Positions 10,651 through 21,191 of a stretch of 64,000 bases of DNA are shown piece by piece. Within the stretch, counting starts at the first letter, position 1. Each line of letters opens with the position of its first letter. The DNA lies in NCBI GenBank assembly GCA_020740775.1, contig JAHEWK010000031.1, positions 248,001 to 312,000 of the forward strand. Direction: 5' to 3'. Below the pieces are notes generated by a model. The model was given only the letters and a program-made list of their open reading frames with translations. It ran no database searches and was not told where the DNA came from. Origin of the DNA: Ilyonectria destructans. Lineage: Eukaryota > Ascomycota > Sordariomycetes > Hypocreales > Nectriaceae. Both the position numbers and the translations under genes were made by a program.

Positions 10651-12581
10651 ACCCAGAAACGCCTTACTCAACACAGGACGGAAGGAGATGCATGGCCTGG
10701 GAAACGTCTACCATGAAAGGGTGCAGGGTCTCTTTAGCTGGGATTATGGAATCCCCCGTACACTTTGGGATCATTGGTGTCACAGGCAGCTGTCCCAATG
10801 GTTTTATACCTCTATCTCGACCCACATCGGTCATCCTGAGGCAGGGAACTGGAAATGAACACTTGGAAACACTCTTTGCCCTATTTCTGCGTCATTACGA
10901 GACCGCTTGTAATTGCCTAATTTAGGGCTTAGGAGATCTATTATGTGATCTTTTTTTGATGATTATACTCACTTTTGTATCATCCACCAACACACCAGTA
11001 TTACTGATACATGGAAGTCATTTTGAGACTGAGCCTCAAAAACGGTTAAGGCTATTAGCTTTAGCACTTACTACCCGAATGCTTTAGTTACTTTGCCCTC
11101 ACTGGTTCCGTTGGAGAGAAGACGATGATATGATCTGACGAATTCCCGAAGTGATGAAGAAACTAGGTACAAATATAACTTGAGTAAATTCGGAGTCGTC
11201 TGCCGCCCACACTCGTACAAAACACAAGGGAGTAAACAACCGGGTTTTATGCAAGCTTGGTTGAGTTCATTGTTATTCGGCATTCCAATGACTCACAGAG
11301 AGCCCTTATATGATCTGACATTCCGGTCGAAAAGGGAGCTTCTGGAACTACGAGAGGACTTGCTTTAACGTGATCGTCGCCGTCAACAGTTACTATCGAC
11401 TAGCAGTCGGAAATTGATCCGGCTCACGGACAACGATTCGGGTCACAACAACAGTGCAAGAACAGAATACGGATCTAACTAAAGGTCTAGCTGGCCAAGG
11501 CCTATGTATCTCTGTACCCGACGCCTCTTGGCGACCTTTCCAAGTCACAACAGTTGCTGTAACCTACCCTACAGCTAGGTGACGATTCCTGGCACAGGAG
11601 CCAGCATCAAGGAAGGACCCCGTAAATTTGGGTGGGGCGCTGCTAGAATCCACGTATTGAACTTTGACGAATTGTGGTAATTTGCCAACTCGCCTTGAGG
11701 CCCGTGTGTCATGATGTCCAAGGCATCGGGGCTACCTAAAGAAGCTCGCGACAGAAACAGAGATAACAGCAGGACAGGTTCGTGGTGATAAACCAAGTCT
11801 CGATGATAAAGGTCGCTACTATCGATTTCGCTCGGCGCCACCCGGCTATATTTAGCTCGGTCTTCTGGCTCGACGGCAGGTCGGAGGACCTGTCTCAGAG
11901 GGAGCATTGCCGGCTGAATTAGCCGGATTCCAAAAGAACAAAACCCTAGCGCACCCCAGAACCAGTCTGAGACGCATGGCAAGGACGATCTTGATGCCGC
12001 CGTCGCGAGTGTGATGAAGTGACTTGCGCGGCGTGACAGGCTCATACTATCTGGGACGCTACCTGCCCGCGGTCACGGGGCAATAGAGCGGCTGATTATA
12101 CTTTTCATTGCACTTCTATCTATATTGACGTGCTACTTAGATCTAGAACAGCCGATAGGTTTGGATAGCACAACAGAAACGTGACGTTCTAGGTTATCCT
12201 GTACAGGGTATAGGGTAGGCCGGAAGGGGTCTGTGTATGATCGAGTGGATTAGGACGCCGGTTTGAGCAATGTAGGTAGGTCACGGGGTCTGATATTGGG
12301 CAGAAAGGTAGTATCTGTGTAATCAAGTCTGTTGATAGCTAATGAGCGTAGAGTGGTAATCTAACATGCACTTAAGGTGGCTATATAGTAATGGGTGATT
12401 GGCTGGAGCGATGGGAATAGGGAGCGCCGACGTTCCTTAGTGTGTCACTCCTTTCGCTATTGGTCAGTGGGGTTGCCCAATGACTGGAGAAGTAAAAGGT
12501 GGGTACCGGGTACTGCCAGTAGTGACCGCCTGGTCCCTACATGGGCCGTGACAAGAACTGGGACTTTTATCGTATATAGGC
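10651..12581. other. Unassigned, probable transposon debris
   Basis: Several frames of 60-156 codons occur (the longest, 11575-12045 minus, 156 codons), but none has a recognised motif or convincing splice structure. Since a LINE fragment precedes and an inverted repeat follows, decayed repetitive DNA is most likely. Confidence 0.4.
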
Positions 12582-12736
12582 AAGCGGGTGACAGTAAAAA
12601 TGGCACATCAAACGGGGGTGACATAAATAGTTAGGTATAACTAACATGAGAACAAAACGTGATACCATGGCCGACTTAATATGTCCACCAACTATTCACC
12701 CCCCCCCTCCCCTGCCATTTTTACTGTCACCCACTT
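12582..12736. repeat. MITE-like inverted repeat
   Basis: Arms of 24 bases with one mismatch, at 12582-12605 and 12713-12736, share the core GGGTGACAGTAAAAATGGCA and its complement. The 107-base spacer holds a second weaker pairing (ATAGTT with AACTAT) and a run of nine C. The size and structure fit a small foldback or MITE element. No target duplication was identified. Confidence 0.65.
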
Positions 12737-13460
12737 AACAGTGTAGATAGAGAGAGAGCAACGCAAATATGTTCTAGGATCCCCATCAGGCGAGGTGAGA
12801 TGGGTCGAGATAACCTGAGCGGGGGGGGGGGGTCCGCAACGTCTCCAGGGGCGACATAAGAACCCTGAAGCGAGGGAGTGAGACTGCTTTGTAATTGGCC
12901 TGATCCAGACGCTGAGCTTGCTTTGGTGCTACTTGATATCAGCCCCATGTCTTTCCCTATCAGACTTCCCGGCAGTCTGGTCCTGACCCGTACGCTCTGT
13001 CTGAATACATCGGCACCAGAATTCTCCCGAGGCCTGTGTCACTACCTCGCATTTCTGCCTTGAACATTCAAAATCATGCAACGATCCCGATAATTTCCTC
13101 TGTCATATAATCCGAGAGTTCCCCGAGCAACGTGGTCTCGCAATGGGATAGATAGGAAATATATGAATCCGGACGATTACGTGATGACTTCCATGGCTGC
13201 TTTGTGGCTTGTCAACCCTGCCAAGAATCGCAGTTTGTGACATGGTTCAACTACGTCATAGCTACGTCGAGATAGTACGGAACTGCGTCATCTATCTCGT
13301 TTCCTGTTATAATTAAAGGACAATAGGAGTACGAACCAACAATATCGAGAACCATCACCGAAACATCAACACTCAAACACACCTTTCCACAATCTTTCTG
13401 CTACTATTACCCCATTTCAGCTAAGAACAACCAAGAATCTATCAAAACAAACCACACAAC
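12737..13460. promoter_or_regulatory. Intergenic DNA and promoter of the 148-aa gene
   Basis: Positions 12820-12832 are a poly-G run. The last 160 bases carry a TATAATTAA-like box near 13307 and CA/CAAC-rich leader sequence from 13350 to the ATG, typical of fungal 5' UTRs. Nothing else is recognised. Confidence 0.4.
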
Positions 13461-13907
13461 ATGTCTCGCATTGTAGATGATGTCAAGTCCGGCCTGAAAG
13501 GCATCCGCGGCGCCGGCGACGTAGTACGAGGAAGTCTCATGGAGGCCACCGACAACACTTTTGAGCCCGAGGGAACAGTCGTCCCGCAACAAAACAAGAT
13601 CGCGGCGGTGAAGGAGAAGGGCAAGCAGGACATCAAAGGAGCGGATGAAATGATCTCGCGTCACGAATGGGAGCGCAAGAACCGCGCCACTGGGAGACAA
13701 GCTCCAGCCGCTGGAGCACCTACCACCGAAATGCCTGCTCCTGGAGGAATTGGTAACGACGGAAATGTCGCGGCGCCCCAAGCAACGCAACCTCAAACAT
13801 CGACTACTTACCACCCGGAAAACGAGCGCACAATTGGTAGTGTCAATGAGTCGATTCCGCCACAGACGGAGCAAAACTTTTCCAATCAAGAGAATGCAAA
13901 CTATTGA
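13461..13907 (+). CDS. Conserved fungal hypothetical protein, 148 aa
   Basis: A single-exon frame beginning MSRIVDDVKSGLKGIRGAGD, followed by VVRGSLMEATD, a Lys-rich KEKGKQDIKGADEMISRHEW segment, then a Pro/Ala/Thr-rich disordered tail. The N-terminal half (VDDVK.GLKGIRGAGDA.RG) resembles small stress-associated proteins common in Sordariomycetes with CsbD-like amphipathic repeats; no catalytic residues are known for them. The leader is CA-rich and the ATG is in a good fungal context (ACAACATG). No signal peptide or transmembrane segment is seen. Function is not known. Confidence 0.75.
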   Translation: MSRIVDDVKSGLKGIRGAGDVVRGSLMEATDNTFEPEGTVVPQQNKIAAVKEKGKQDIKGADEMISRHEWERKNRATGRQAPAAGAPTTEMPAPGGIGNDGNVAAPQATQPQTSTTYHPENERTIGSVNESIPPQTEQNFSNQENANY

Positions 13908-14299
13908 AGGAAGCGCTAGGGCTAGGTAATGGGGGTGGTACGTCCATGTAATGAAGATTTACTTTAGATGCGAATTACACGATTGTCTTGAAGTTTGTCT
14001 TACAGACTAAAATCACCTTTGCGTCGACAATGACATCTCCAAAGTGGTTAATGCACATCTGGAGTCACCTAAGCTATTGGAATTGTTGTCCGTGAGCCGG
14101 ATCAACTTCCAACTGCTAGTAGATAGCAACTGTTGCTGGCGACCAACGTGTGAGAGCAAATCTTGGTCCAAGCTAACTGTCCATAGGAGAATCGTGTGTT
14201 CCTTTTTCGTATTGACAAGATCTCAAATCGCCTATGGCACAACCATTTTCTCGTTCTCAATTAGATATTAACTGGATCAAGCTAGGACAAGTCTCTATT

Positions 14300-14925
14300 A
14301 TACTAACGGAACAGCTGGCTAGAAAATAGACGTCTATCCTGTAAGGCCGAGTCAGCAGCCTGCAACTCGACACTTCCCAAGGTCCAGCTGTTGCAAGGAG
14401 TGGATCGTTTCCAGCGATGATAAAGCAGCCGCTGAATTGATAATGAAAGAAGGCATGCCATAGAAGCAACGCTTCGAGTGTTTCTCTCCTGTACGCATGC
14501 GGTGTATTCCACAGCTGGCAGGATTTTCTGGATTCCTGCCGCGGCCACGACACCATCCAGGCCACTGTGTTCTTGTGCAATTTCGGCAATTTGGCGATCC
14601 AGCCTTTCTTCATCGGTGACATCTTGCTGTCGGTACTCAAGTGAGCCTCCCCATTCTGTAACCACTCTCTTGAGCTTCCTGCCAGCCCTCATCTGGACTC
14701 TCAGCGCGATGAGAACAATGGACTGCTCTAATATCAGCCTTATATTCAATGGAAAAAGAGATGATGATAGACCAGTGCCAGCCTTTGCCCCCTGCCTCAA
14801 CAATGCCCTCGGCTAGTGCAAGTCCAAGCCCTTGTGCGCCTCCAGTCACTAAGAATACCGTTCCTCTGAGATTAAAATCTGCCAGGCGTTTCTCGTCAAC
14901 GTTTGTTCTACGGGAAAGTTTGGTT
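14300..14925 (-). pseudogene. Decayed short-chain dehydrogenase/reductase
   Basis: Reading the minus strand from about 14915, RLADFNLRGTVFLVTGGAQG holds the NAD(P)-binding TGGxxGLG motif. After what looks like an intron (branch CTGAT, acceptor GAGCAG), VHCSHRAESPDEGW and, in another frame, VVTEWGGSLEYRQQDVT and GLDGVVAAAGIQ follow. These are the segments of a fungal sorbose-reductase-like SDR. Damage includes a frame change around 14668-14680, a non-GT donor (GCTGGC) at the putative intron, and loss of the catalytic Tyr-x3-Lys region, beyond which the sequence is unrecognisable. It is a relic. Confidence 0.7.
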
Positions 14926-15546
14926 GGTTAAACATAATTTCCAAAAGTCTAGCGCTTCATCGAAGCCTACAATATCAACATCAACGATTCCACTCTGTCT
15001 CTCCCTAGGCTCTTCTTTTGAGAACTAGTTTGCCAGGCACCACGCGCCAAAATCTTGGCCGATCCACAAGTCCAACGACATTTCGTCAGCTGTGGTGGCA
15101 GCGGGCAGTCGTGGTACCGCGTGCGAAACAATCCCCTAGACGAAGCAGCTTTGAATGAAGAAAAAAAGCTCAGCGTCACCAGCGTCGGTAATGGACGGTA
15201 TTCGGGGTCTCAGTTGGCGGCGTTTCCAGATATTTATCTCTGAGTACGATTTTGGGCTCAGAGAAATTATAGGTGACACATCAGCAATGAGCCTATTATA
15301 CAATGTTAATTGAGTTGGTATGATTGTAAATAAAATGCTAATTTTCAACATCGCCTGGTGCCTTATGCTCAAAACTATCAGAACTAAATGGTGAGATTAT
15401 AAACTATTTGCCAGGCCGCACATCACACTCCAATTGAGTCATTAATTGCCTACGTCGCTTCCGTGGTAGGGCTAGCCAAAATAAATTGTCCAGTTGAATC
15501 TCTAATAGCAAAATGAATATCATCTTACTACCTATTCAACGTATGT
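14926..15546. other. Intergenic, AT-rich, nothing recognised
   Basis: No coding region is supported. AT-rich tracts at 15250-15560 are consistent with the 3' flank of the DUF2945 gene. Confidence 0.4.
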
Positions 15547-15830
15547 TTATCCATTCTTAACGTGTTCCAGCGTGCCTGGATTATGTGCAACGTGGTGGCC
15601 GTGTTGGTCAGTAAAGAGGATCTAGAAGGAGTCAGCTACTAACTCCTCGAGTCAAGCAGTTGAATACTGCGCACCTTTGGTGGGTTCTTTACGTCGGTCT
15701 CTTTTGCCTCGTCTTCCGTCACCACAATTCTCTCAACATCGCCCTCGCGTTTTCCGCCTCGAAAAGGCGTCCATACTTTATCGCCCTCCTGAATAGGTTG
15801 CGACTTCTTATCTTTGACCTCGGACGGCAT
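15547..15830 (-). CDS. DUF2945 / HVA1-type TUDOR-domain small protein
   Basis: Two exons, 15830-15675 and 15621-15547, separated by a 53-base intron (donor GTGCGC, branch GCTGAC, acceptor TTCTAG), give a 76-residue protein. It matches the whole of the DUF2945 'hypervirulence associated protein TUDOR domain' family: QPIQEGDKVWTPFRGGKREG, then VERIVVTEDEA, KNPPK and, from exon 2, FTDQHGHHVAHNPGTLEHV. The join is phase 0 after PPK and restores the conserved end exactly, which supports the intron. A longer frame upstream of the chosen ATG (15884) has no family similarity and is likely 5' UTR. The molecular role of these small proteins is not established. Confidence 0.9.
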
Positions 15831-17117
15831 GTTGCTTTCTTGAGAAATTGGATTGTGTAAAAATTGGAAATTGGGGTTTAGCATTTGTTAGATCATGAAA
15901 GAAAGGCTTGTACGGAGAGTGCGTTAGTTAAATATTTGCCAAAAAATTCATATACGGAGTAGTGAGACCCCACGTCACAATGACATCATGACTATTACGG
16001 CATTATACACTACTACCCTTCAGTTTCAAAATTGACTATTTCATTAGCGGGGCAGCCACGACAAGTGATTTAACGTCTTGGGCGATCAAGGTGTGAATGA
16101 TACGCCAATCGCTTCCTAATCAGCTTTTGATTTACTATAATAGCAGCTAATCAAAGTTCTCTATCAACTTGAAAGTGGCAAGGGCATATTGAATAAAGTA
16201 CTCCGTGGGCTCGTCAGAAGAAAAGGCGTATCAATATTGATAATCAAGTCACCGCGGACGAACCATCAAAAGCCACAACCCAACCAACCGGCCTTGTCAG
16301 CCCTACGTCCCATTCCAAGGTTCCTGCAAATGTCCGCCAGTTAATATGGTCAGCATGGTACCTGGCTAAGTGCTGCCCTGCATTCCGCAACCCTAGCTAC
16401 TACTCTCAGCCATCCATTTCTCTCTACATGCTCGTCCCTACCCTACTTGCCTCCTTTAGTGCTGCTCCAAAAGCTTTTCCTATTTGATTACTCGTGCTGC
16501 TTCTAATTTATTTACTTCAAGTTCTTCTTAAACCTACCACCCAAGTCATTGACTAGATAGATTTTCCAGACACGATAACCCCTTAGACCTCTCAAACCGG
16601 CTAACTCTCTGACCACTCGCGACCACAGCCTGTCAAAGAACCCGAAACACGCGTATTGAAAACAAAGCGGCTTGAATGCTAGAGAGAGATAGCTTCAGCG
16701 ACTTCGGGTCCCTTTCACTCCTACGCCGATAGAGTCCAACTGGATTTTCCTCAATAGTACCCTGCCATTGACACCACCAACCAAGAGACTTTCCACGACT
16801 TCAACACTATGATTTACCGTGTACTAATTTCTCTCTTGGCTAGCCAGGCTTTTCAGTATAAGACTTATTGGGCAAGAAATATTTTAGTACTTAAAGGCAA
16901 TTTGTGAATACAGTACAGCTAGATTGAAAGAATGTAGGATACTGTAGAACCAGCCTCTTAAGAAAGCACAGGTGCCTTATACATACTGATAACTATAATA
17001 CCTAGCTGGTCTCTTACACTCTACATACCCTTCGGGAGGCTGGACAATCTCGCGCTCCCTTTGGAATGAAACATACCACCTACTCAACCACTCCAAGATA
17101 TTGCAGAGTCCTATAGC
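15831..17117. other. Intergenic region, no gene recognised
   Basis: No open frame longer than about 60 codons is present. Positions 16430-16560 are CT-rich and 16850-17010 AT-rich. It separates two minus-strand genes: the 3' end of the SDR lies at 17118 and the promoter of the DUF2945 gene lies just above 15830. Confidence 0.5.
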
Positions 17118-18184
17118 TCAATCTCCCAGGGGATAAGCGTGCAAAACTTGTCCATAGAAGAGCTCCGCATCTTTAGAAGCTAGGAAAACATAGGAGGGTG
17201 CAATTTCGCTTGGCTGACCCACGCGTCCCAGTTGAGATTGCTTCCCAAAGCCTTCCATCTGCTCTGCCGGCCTGGATGCTGGCTGGAGAGGGGTATGAAC
17301 AGGACCGGGCGCAACTGCATTTACCCTGATGCCCTTGGGTAATAACTGCTTCGCCAACGACCGAGTAAAAGATGTGATGGCACCCTTGGTTGCTGAATAG
17401 TCGACCATGGCAGCTGTACCCCGAAAGGCGACCGTGGACGTTGTGTTGATAATTCTGACATGTCAGCAGGAGCCCAAGAGCAGGAGCCTGTCGTCTTGGG
17501 AATCGAGTACTTACGAGCCACCTTTCTCCATGTGTGCCAGTGCATACTTTGTCATGGCAAACATCTGCAAGATGTTACTGCGGAAAGAACTCTCGACATC
17601 GTCGAGATTAATATCCTTCAAGTCCTCACACATCATCTGCTTTGAAGCGTTATTGATAAGCACATGGATCTTGCCAAATTTGTCAACATGTTGCTGGACC
17701 GCATTGTAGCAGGTTTCGTTGTCCATCAAGTTTCCCGCAATAAGCAAGCACTCTCGGCCTTCATTTCGCACCATCCTTTGGGTTTCTTCTGCATCTTCCT
17801 GTTCTTCCGGGAGATAGACGATACTGATATCGGCTCCTTCACGAGCAAATAGCACAGCCACAGACCGACCAATGCCAGAACTTTATACGCAGTTAGGGAT
17901 ATAAACCAAGTTAGGAAGGAAAACTTACTCGCCACCAGTAATGAGAGCCTTAGTACTTTTCAATTTTCCCGCTGCACGGTACTCATGAAACTGGTCCTTG
18001 CCCTCCAATTTTGTGGCTTCGCTTTGTGGCTGCAAGTCTTGCTCCATCCTGCCGAATTATCAGAACTCTGCGACGCTAGCTTAACCGTGATAAGGGAGGA
18101 TTGCTGTGACGACTGCACATACCCTGGAAGGTTTTGAGACTGCTTTTCTTTGACTGGCTGAAATTGACCGTTCTTTCCGGACAT
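17118..18184 (-). CDS. Short-chain dehydrogenase/reductase, 294 aa
   Basis: Four exons: 18184-18123, 18048-17929, 17880-17515 and 17454-17118. The introns are 74, 48 and 60 bases with GTATGT, GTAAGT and GTAAGT donors, and each join keeps frame through conserved motifs. The protein has the N-terminal extension seen in YhdF/YghA-type SDRs (QSQNLPGMEQDLQPQSEA, then LEGKDQFHEYRAAGKLK). The nucleotide-binding motif TGGDSGIGRSVA follows, then NNASKQ, the catalytic Tyr-x3-Lys in DYSATKGA, and RVNAVAPGPVHTPL. Residues after GQVLH are short and unlike the usual end, but the frame is intact. It probably reduces or oxidises a small carbonyl/alcohol with NAD(P)H in the cytosol; the substrate cannot be told. 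No neighbour suggests a pathway. Confidence 0.92.
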
Positions 18185-20199
18185 TGTGGCGAACCTTGGG
18201 TCTCTGTAGTTATGTGGTCTAAGAAAAGGTCTCAGCACTGCGAATGAACAATTGCGTGAAGCTCGGCGCATGAATAGAATTGATGGGAGAAACCCTCTAA
18301 ATTTTACTAGGCTTTTTATCAAGACAAGCGCACGTCATTATGATTATTCGATTGGTTATTACAACATCAGCATTGATCGTCCACGTCGTACCGGAAACAT
18401 TGCTCCGCTGGGTGTACGTCATATACGACACATTGCTTCTACAACCATATCACTATGACACAAGAGCTGGGAAATTTTAAAATATTGTACTACAAAGGTA
18501 CGTGAAAAGCCTTTAGATCAACAGTTGCCAAACAATTTCTTGACTTCTGGGGTATGAAAACCTGAGAATGTTGGAGTTTATGATTCATGATGTCGTCATC
18601 ACAGGGACTCTAAGCATCATTACTCCGCAAAACGACCCCACGATAAGTTCTGCTTATCTGTATTTTAGAATTGATGAACAAAAAATAGTGGATGAACAAA
18701 AAATCCATTTGAATCATTGAGATTTTCGGCAGCGATACTTACGTCTCTCGCTTAAGTCTTAAGTGATTGATATACTCAATCACAGACTCGTCAGGTGCAC
18801 TACCACAAAGCAATCATTTAAGACCAAAGGCTTCGGTGAAAGGGTGTGGGAGAGAGCGTAATCCGCATGAACTAGATGGCACTGTGATGCTGGCATGCGA
18901 CATAGCCTTGGATGAGAAGCGCAGCATCGAAATCGGGGCGCCGCTTGAACACATGTCTGCACTGGTCCCACTAACAAGATCGTCAGGGGTGCTCTATTTA
19001 CAGCCTATCTTAATAGACTACCTTGATAACTTTACCTTGATAGATTATGTTAATGATTTGCTAGCTGAGACCAAATATCCACTTAGAACTCTCTTTAGAT
19101 AGACATCTAGAGCTTCAATACAACCAAATTCATCCCTCAATATGATGTTATAGATGCAACTTGTTACAATGCTCACTCCGCCAAATTTTCAAGTTGGGCT
19201 AGGTCTGTCGAGAATTCCCTGTATGCCTCACCCTACCCTCACGTATTAATCCTCGACTTCTTATCGTTAAACTACCACATCCAGATGATCCTCAGCTCCA
19301 ACTACTTTCACACTCTTAACACGACCAAGGTTCACCTTACAAACCACAGCTAGAAATCCCCTAGCTCCGCGTGTGCGGCGGCAAGCGTTAGGAAAATCAC
19401 TTCAAAGTATATGTTTGTCGCCGCTATAGAAGTTCGATGATGTGGCAGACACTGGCGGTGCGGGGTGGTGGAAGTCATCAATCCCGGGAGCGTTCACCAG
19501 GTTAGCTATTGGCCATGCCTCTGGAAAAGTGTAGACTGGACCCAACTATCTGGTCACATGCCTAGGATGTAGCGATCCAAGTCACTCGCCGCCGCCTCGC
19601 GATCTCCGCGAGATGAACTTATTATGACGATAACTCTTCAACTCTATCGTAAACGATCGAAACCTTAGACTAGAAGAATGCATTGTATGATGTATGATGT
19701 CAAAATGAAGTAATAATTTCTTGGAGACGGACGGGGTAAGATTCATGAATGTAATTTCCCGACCTAGCGGCTCGTGAACCAGAATCCGTAGCTTCCTGCC
19801 CTCCCATTCGCATCCCTTTAACTGTCGTCAGGCAACACTTACGTAACAGGCCACATAAACCTGCTAAGACCGAGATAAATATAGTGACCTTAAAGAGCAG
19901 CTGATATTGCAAATCAGCAGCAGAAATAGGGATTGCTGCCGAGTTTAATGTATCCCTATATAGATCCAGAAAGTGCGAGGAAGTCTAATATGCCTTGTAT
20001 TTGCCATTCTATGGACTGGACCAAATCCTTGCTTGTACCTCAAGTGTTACCTTACGACAGTCGAAAGGAAAGAATCCATTTGGCTTTTTTTTTTTTTTGC
20101 TTAGCAGGTTCATTGACGTCAACGAACATTACGTCAACCTTAAACCCCAGCCTTCGAGCAGTTAAAGACGAGGACCTGAAGTTTACTGGTTTACCCAAA
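18185..20199. other. Intergenic region, no gene recognised
   Basis: Frames of up to 111 codons (18767-19102 plus) show no known motif or plausible exon context. An 11-base poly-T lies at about 20087-20098. The frame upstream of 20200 is open to 19933 but its residues are not conserved-looking, so I place the isomerase relic start at 20200. Confidence 0.4.
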
Positions 20200-20643
20200 A
20201 TGGGCATTCGATATCCTTATAATACCGCAGTGATTCCAATATCATTCACGACCTGCAGCATCGGATCCAAGTCTTGCGCTGCACTGCCGGAGAAGCTGAA
20301 GGCGATTCATAGTGCGGGTTTTGATACGGTTGATTGGCTATGGCCGGATGTATTGGCCTATGGTAAGATCCTAAAAGGCAAGGAACCAGATGCGAGTCAT
20401 TACGATGCTGTTGTCGAGGTTGCCAAAGCTGTCAATTCTCTTGCACAGGAAATCAGCGTTGAAATTCTTATGCTGAAGCCATTTGTAGATTCACATGAGT
20501 GGAAATCAGGATGTCATATAGATGAAAATGAAAATATGTTTGAAAGCGTTTAAGGATGGCTGAGGGTGATCGAAGCCCTCGGGACAACCATTTTATAGGT
20601 GCATGAATCGCCTACTATTATGGATATCATAAATATAATATGA
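20200..20643 (+). pseudogene. TIM-barrel sugar-phosphate isomerase/epimerase-like relic
   Basis: It begins MGIRYPYNTAVIPISFTTCS and reads on through LPEKLKAIHSAGFDTVDWLW, DVLAYGKILKGKEPDASHYD and EILMLKPF. This is the start of a fungal xylose-isomerase-like TIM barrel (AP endonuclease family 2), near the 3-dehydroshikimate dehydratase type. A TAA at 20551-20553 falls where a Lys/Gln is expected before GWLRVIEALGTT, and a TAG at 20596-20598 falls where Gln is expected. Both are one C-to-T step from CAA and CAG. Beyond 20640 nothing is recognisable. RIP-like decay is likely. The chromovirus starts 74 bases further on. Confidence 0.75.
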
Positions 20644-20716
20644 TAGATCGGACTGTCGGATTCTCAAGATAATTCACAGTCAATCCATGATCTGACTATA
20701 GACAGTGCGAAGGTCG

Positions 20717-20884
20717 TGTGAGGGAACGATCATGTGACTTTCATACTTTATGAATAGTCTCACTTTATGAATATTGTGTAAATAGCTTAAGTCAGAGCTT
20801 TCCTTAGGAATCTCTTTCTCTCCTTGTAAACAATCATTTTACCCAAGTCGCACCTGACCTCGTTCGTGCTCTTGTACCGTCACA
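20717..20884 (+). repeat. 5' LTR of the chromovirus
   Basis: 168 bases, TGTGAGGG...CGTCACA, identical to 26444-26611. It contains GTAAACAAT at 20826-20834, the exact reverse complement of a 9-base sequence one base beyond the LTR (20886-20894). Confidence 0.97.
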
Positions 20885-20885
20885 T

Positions 20886-20894
20886 ATTGTTTAC
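20886..20894 (+). other. Putative self-priming primer-binding site
   Basis: ATTGTTTAC, one base after the 5' LTR, is the exact complement of GTAAACAAT inside the LTR at 20826-20834. No match to a usual tRNA 3' end (TGG start) is seen at this point. This is the arrangement of Tf1-type elements, whose mRNA 5' end folds back to prime reverse transcription. It would require transcription to start at or near 20826. Confidence 0.6.
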
Positions 20895-21191
20895 CAGTAC
20901 CCCAATACGGTATATCACTGTCCTCGACGTGAATATCGTCAGCTCCCTCCCAAACATCGCTACAGTACCAAAACATCACCTCAACACCCCTGCAAGCAGA
21001 ATTTTCACCTCCCTCTCTCCATCAAACCAACGAAACCAACGAAACCAAATCAAACGAAACCAATCAAACCAAACCAACCAAACGACACCAATCAAACCAA
21101 ACCAACCAAACGACACCAATCAAACGAAACCAAACTAACGAAACCAACCCAACAACCCAATCCTAACGAAACCGTCAACTGCATCTACACT
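20895..21191 (+). other. CA-rich leader of the chromovirus with AAACCAA repeats
   Basis: About 300 bases between the primer site and gag, nearly free of G. From 21023 to 21150 it consists of irregular repeats of an ACCAAACGA/ACCAATCAA type. It codes for nothing convincing and is likely an unstructured 5' leader. Confidence 0.7.

Noticed and set aside
11575..12045. 156-codon minus-strand frame
   Set aside because: No recognised domain, no splice context and no conserved-looking segment; it lies among transposon debris.
18767..19102. 111-codon plus-strand frame
   Set aside because: No motif and no plausible promoter or exon continuation; left as intergenic.
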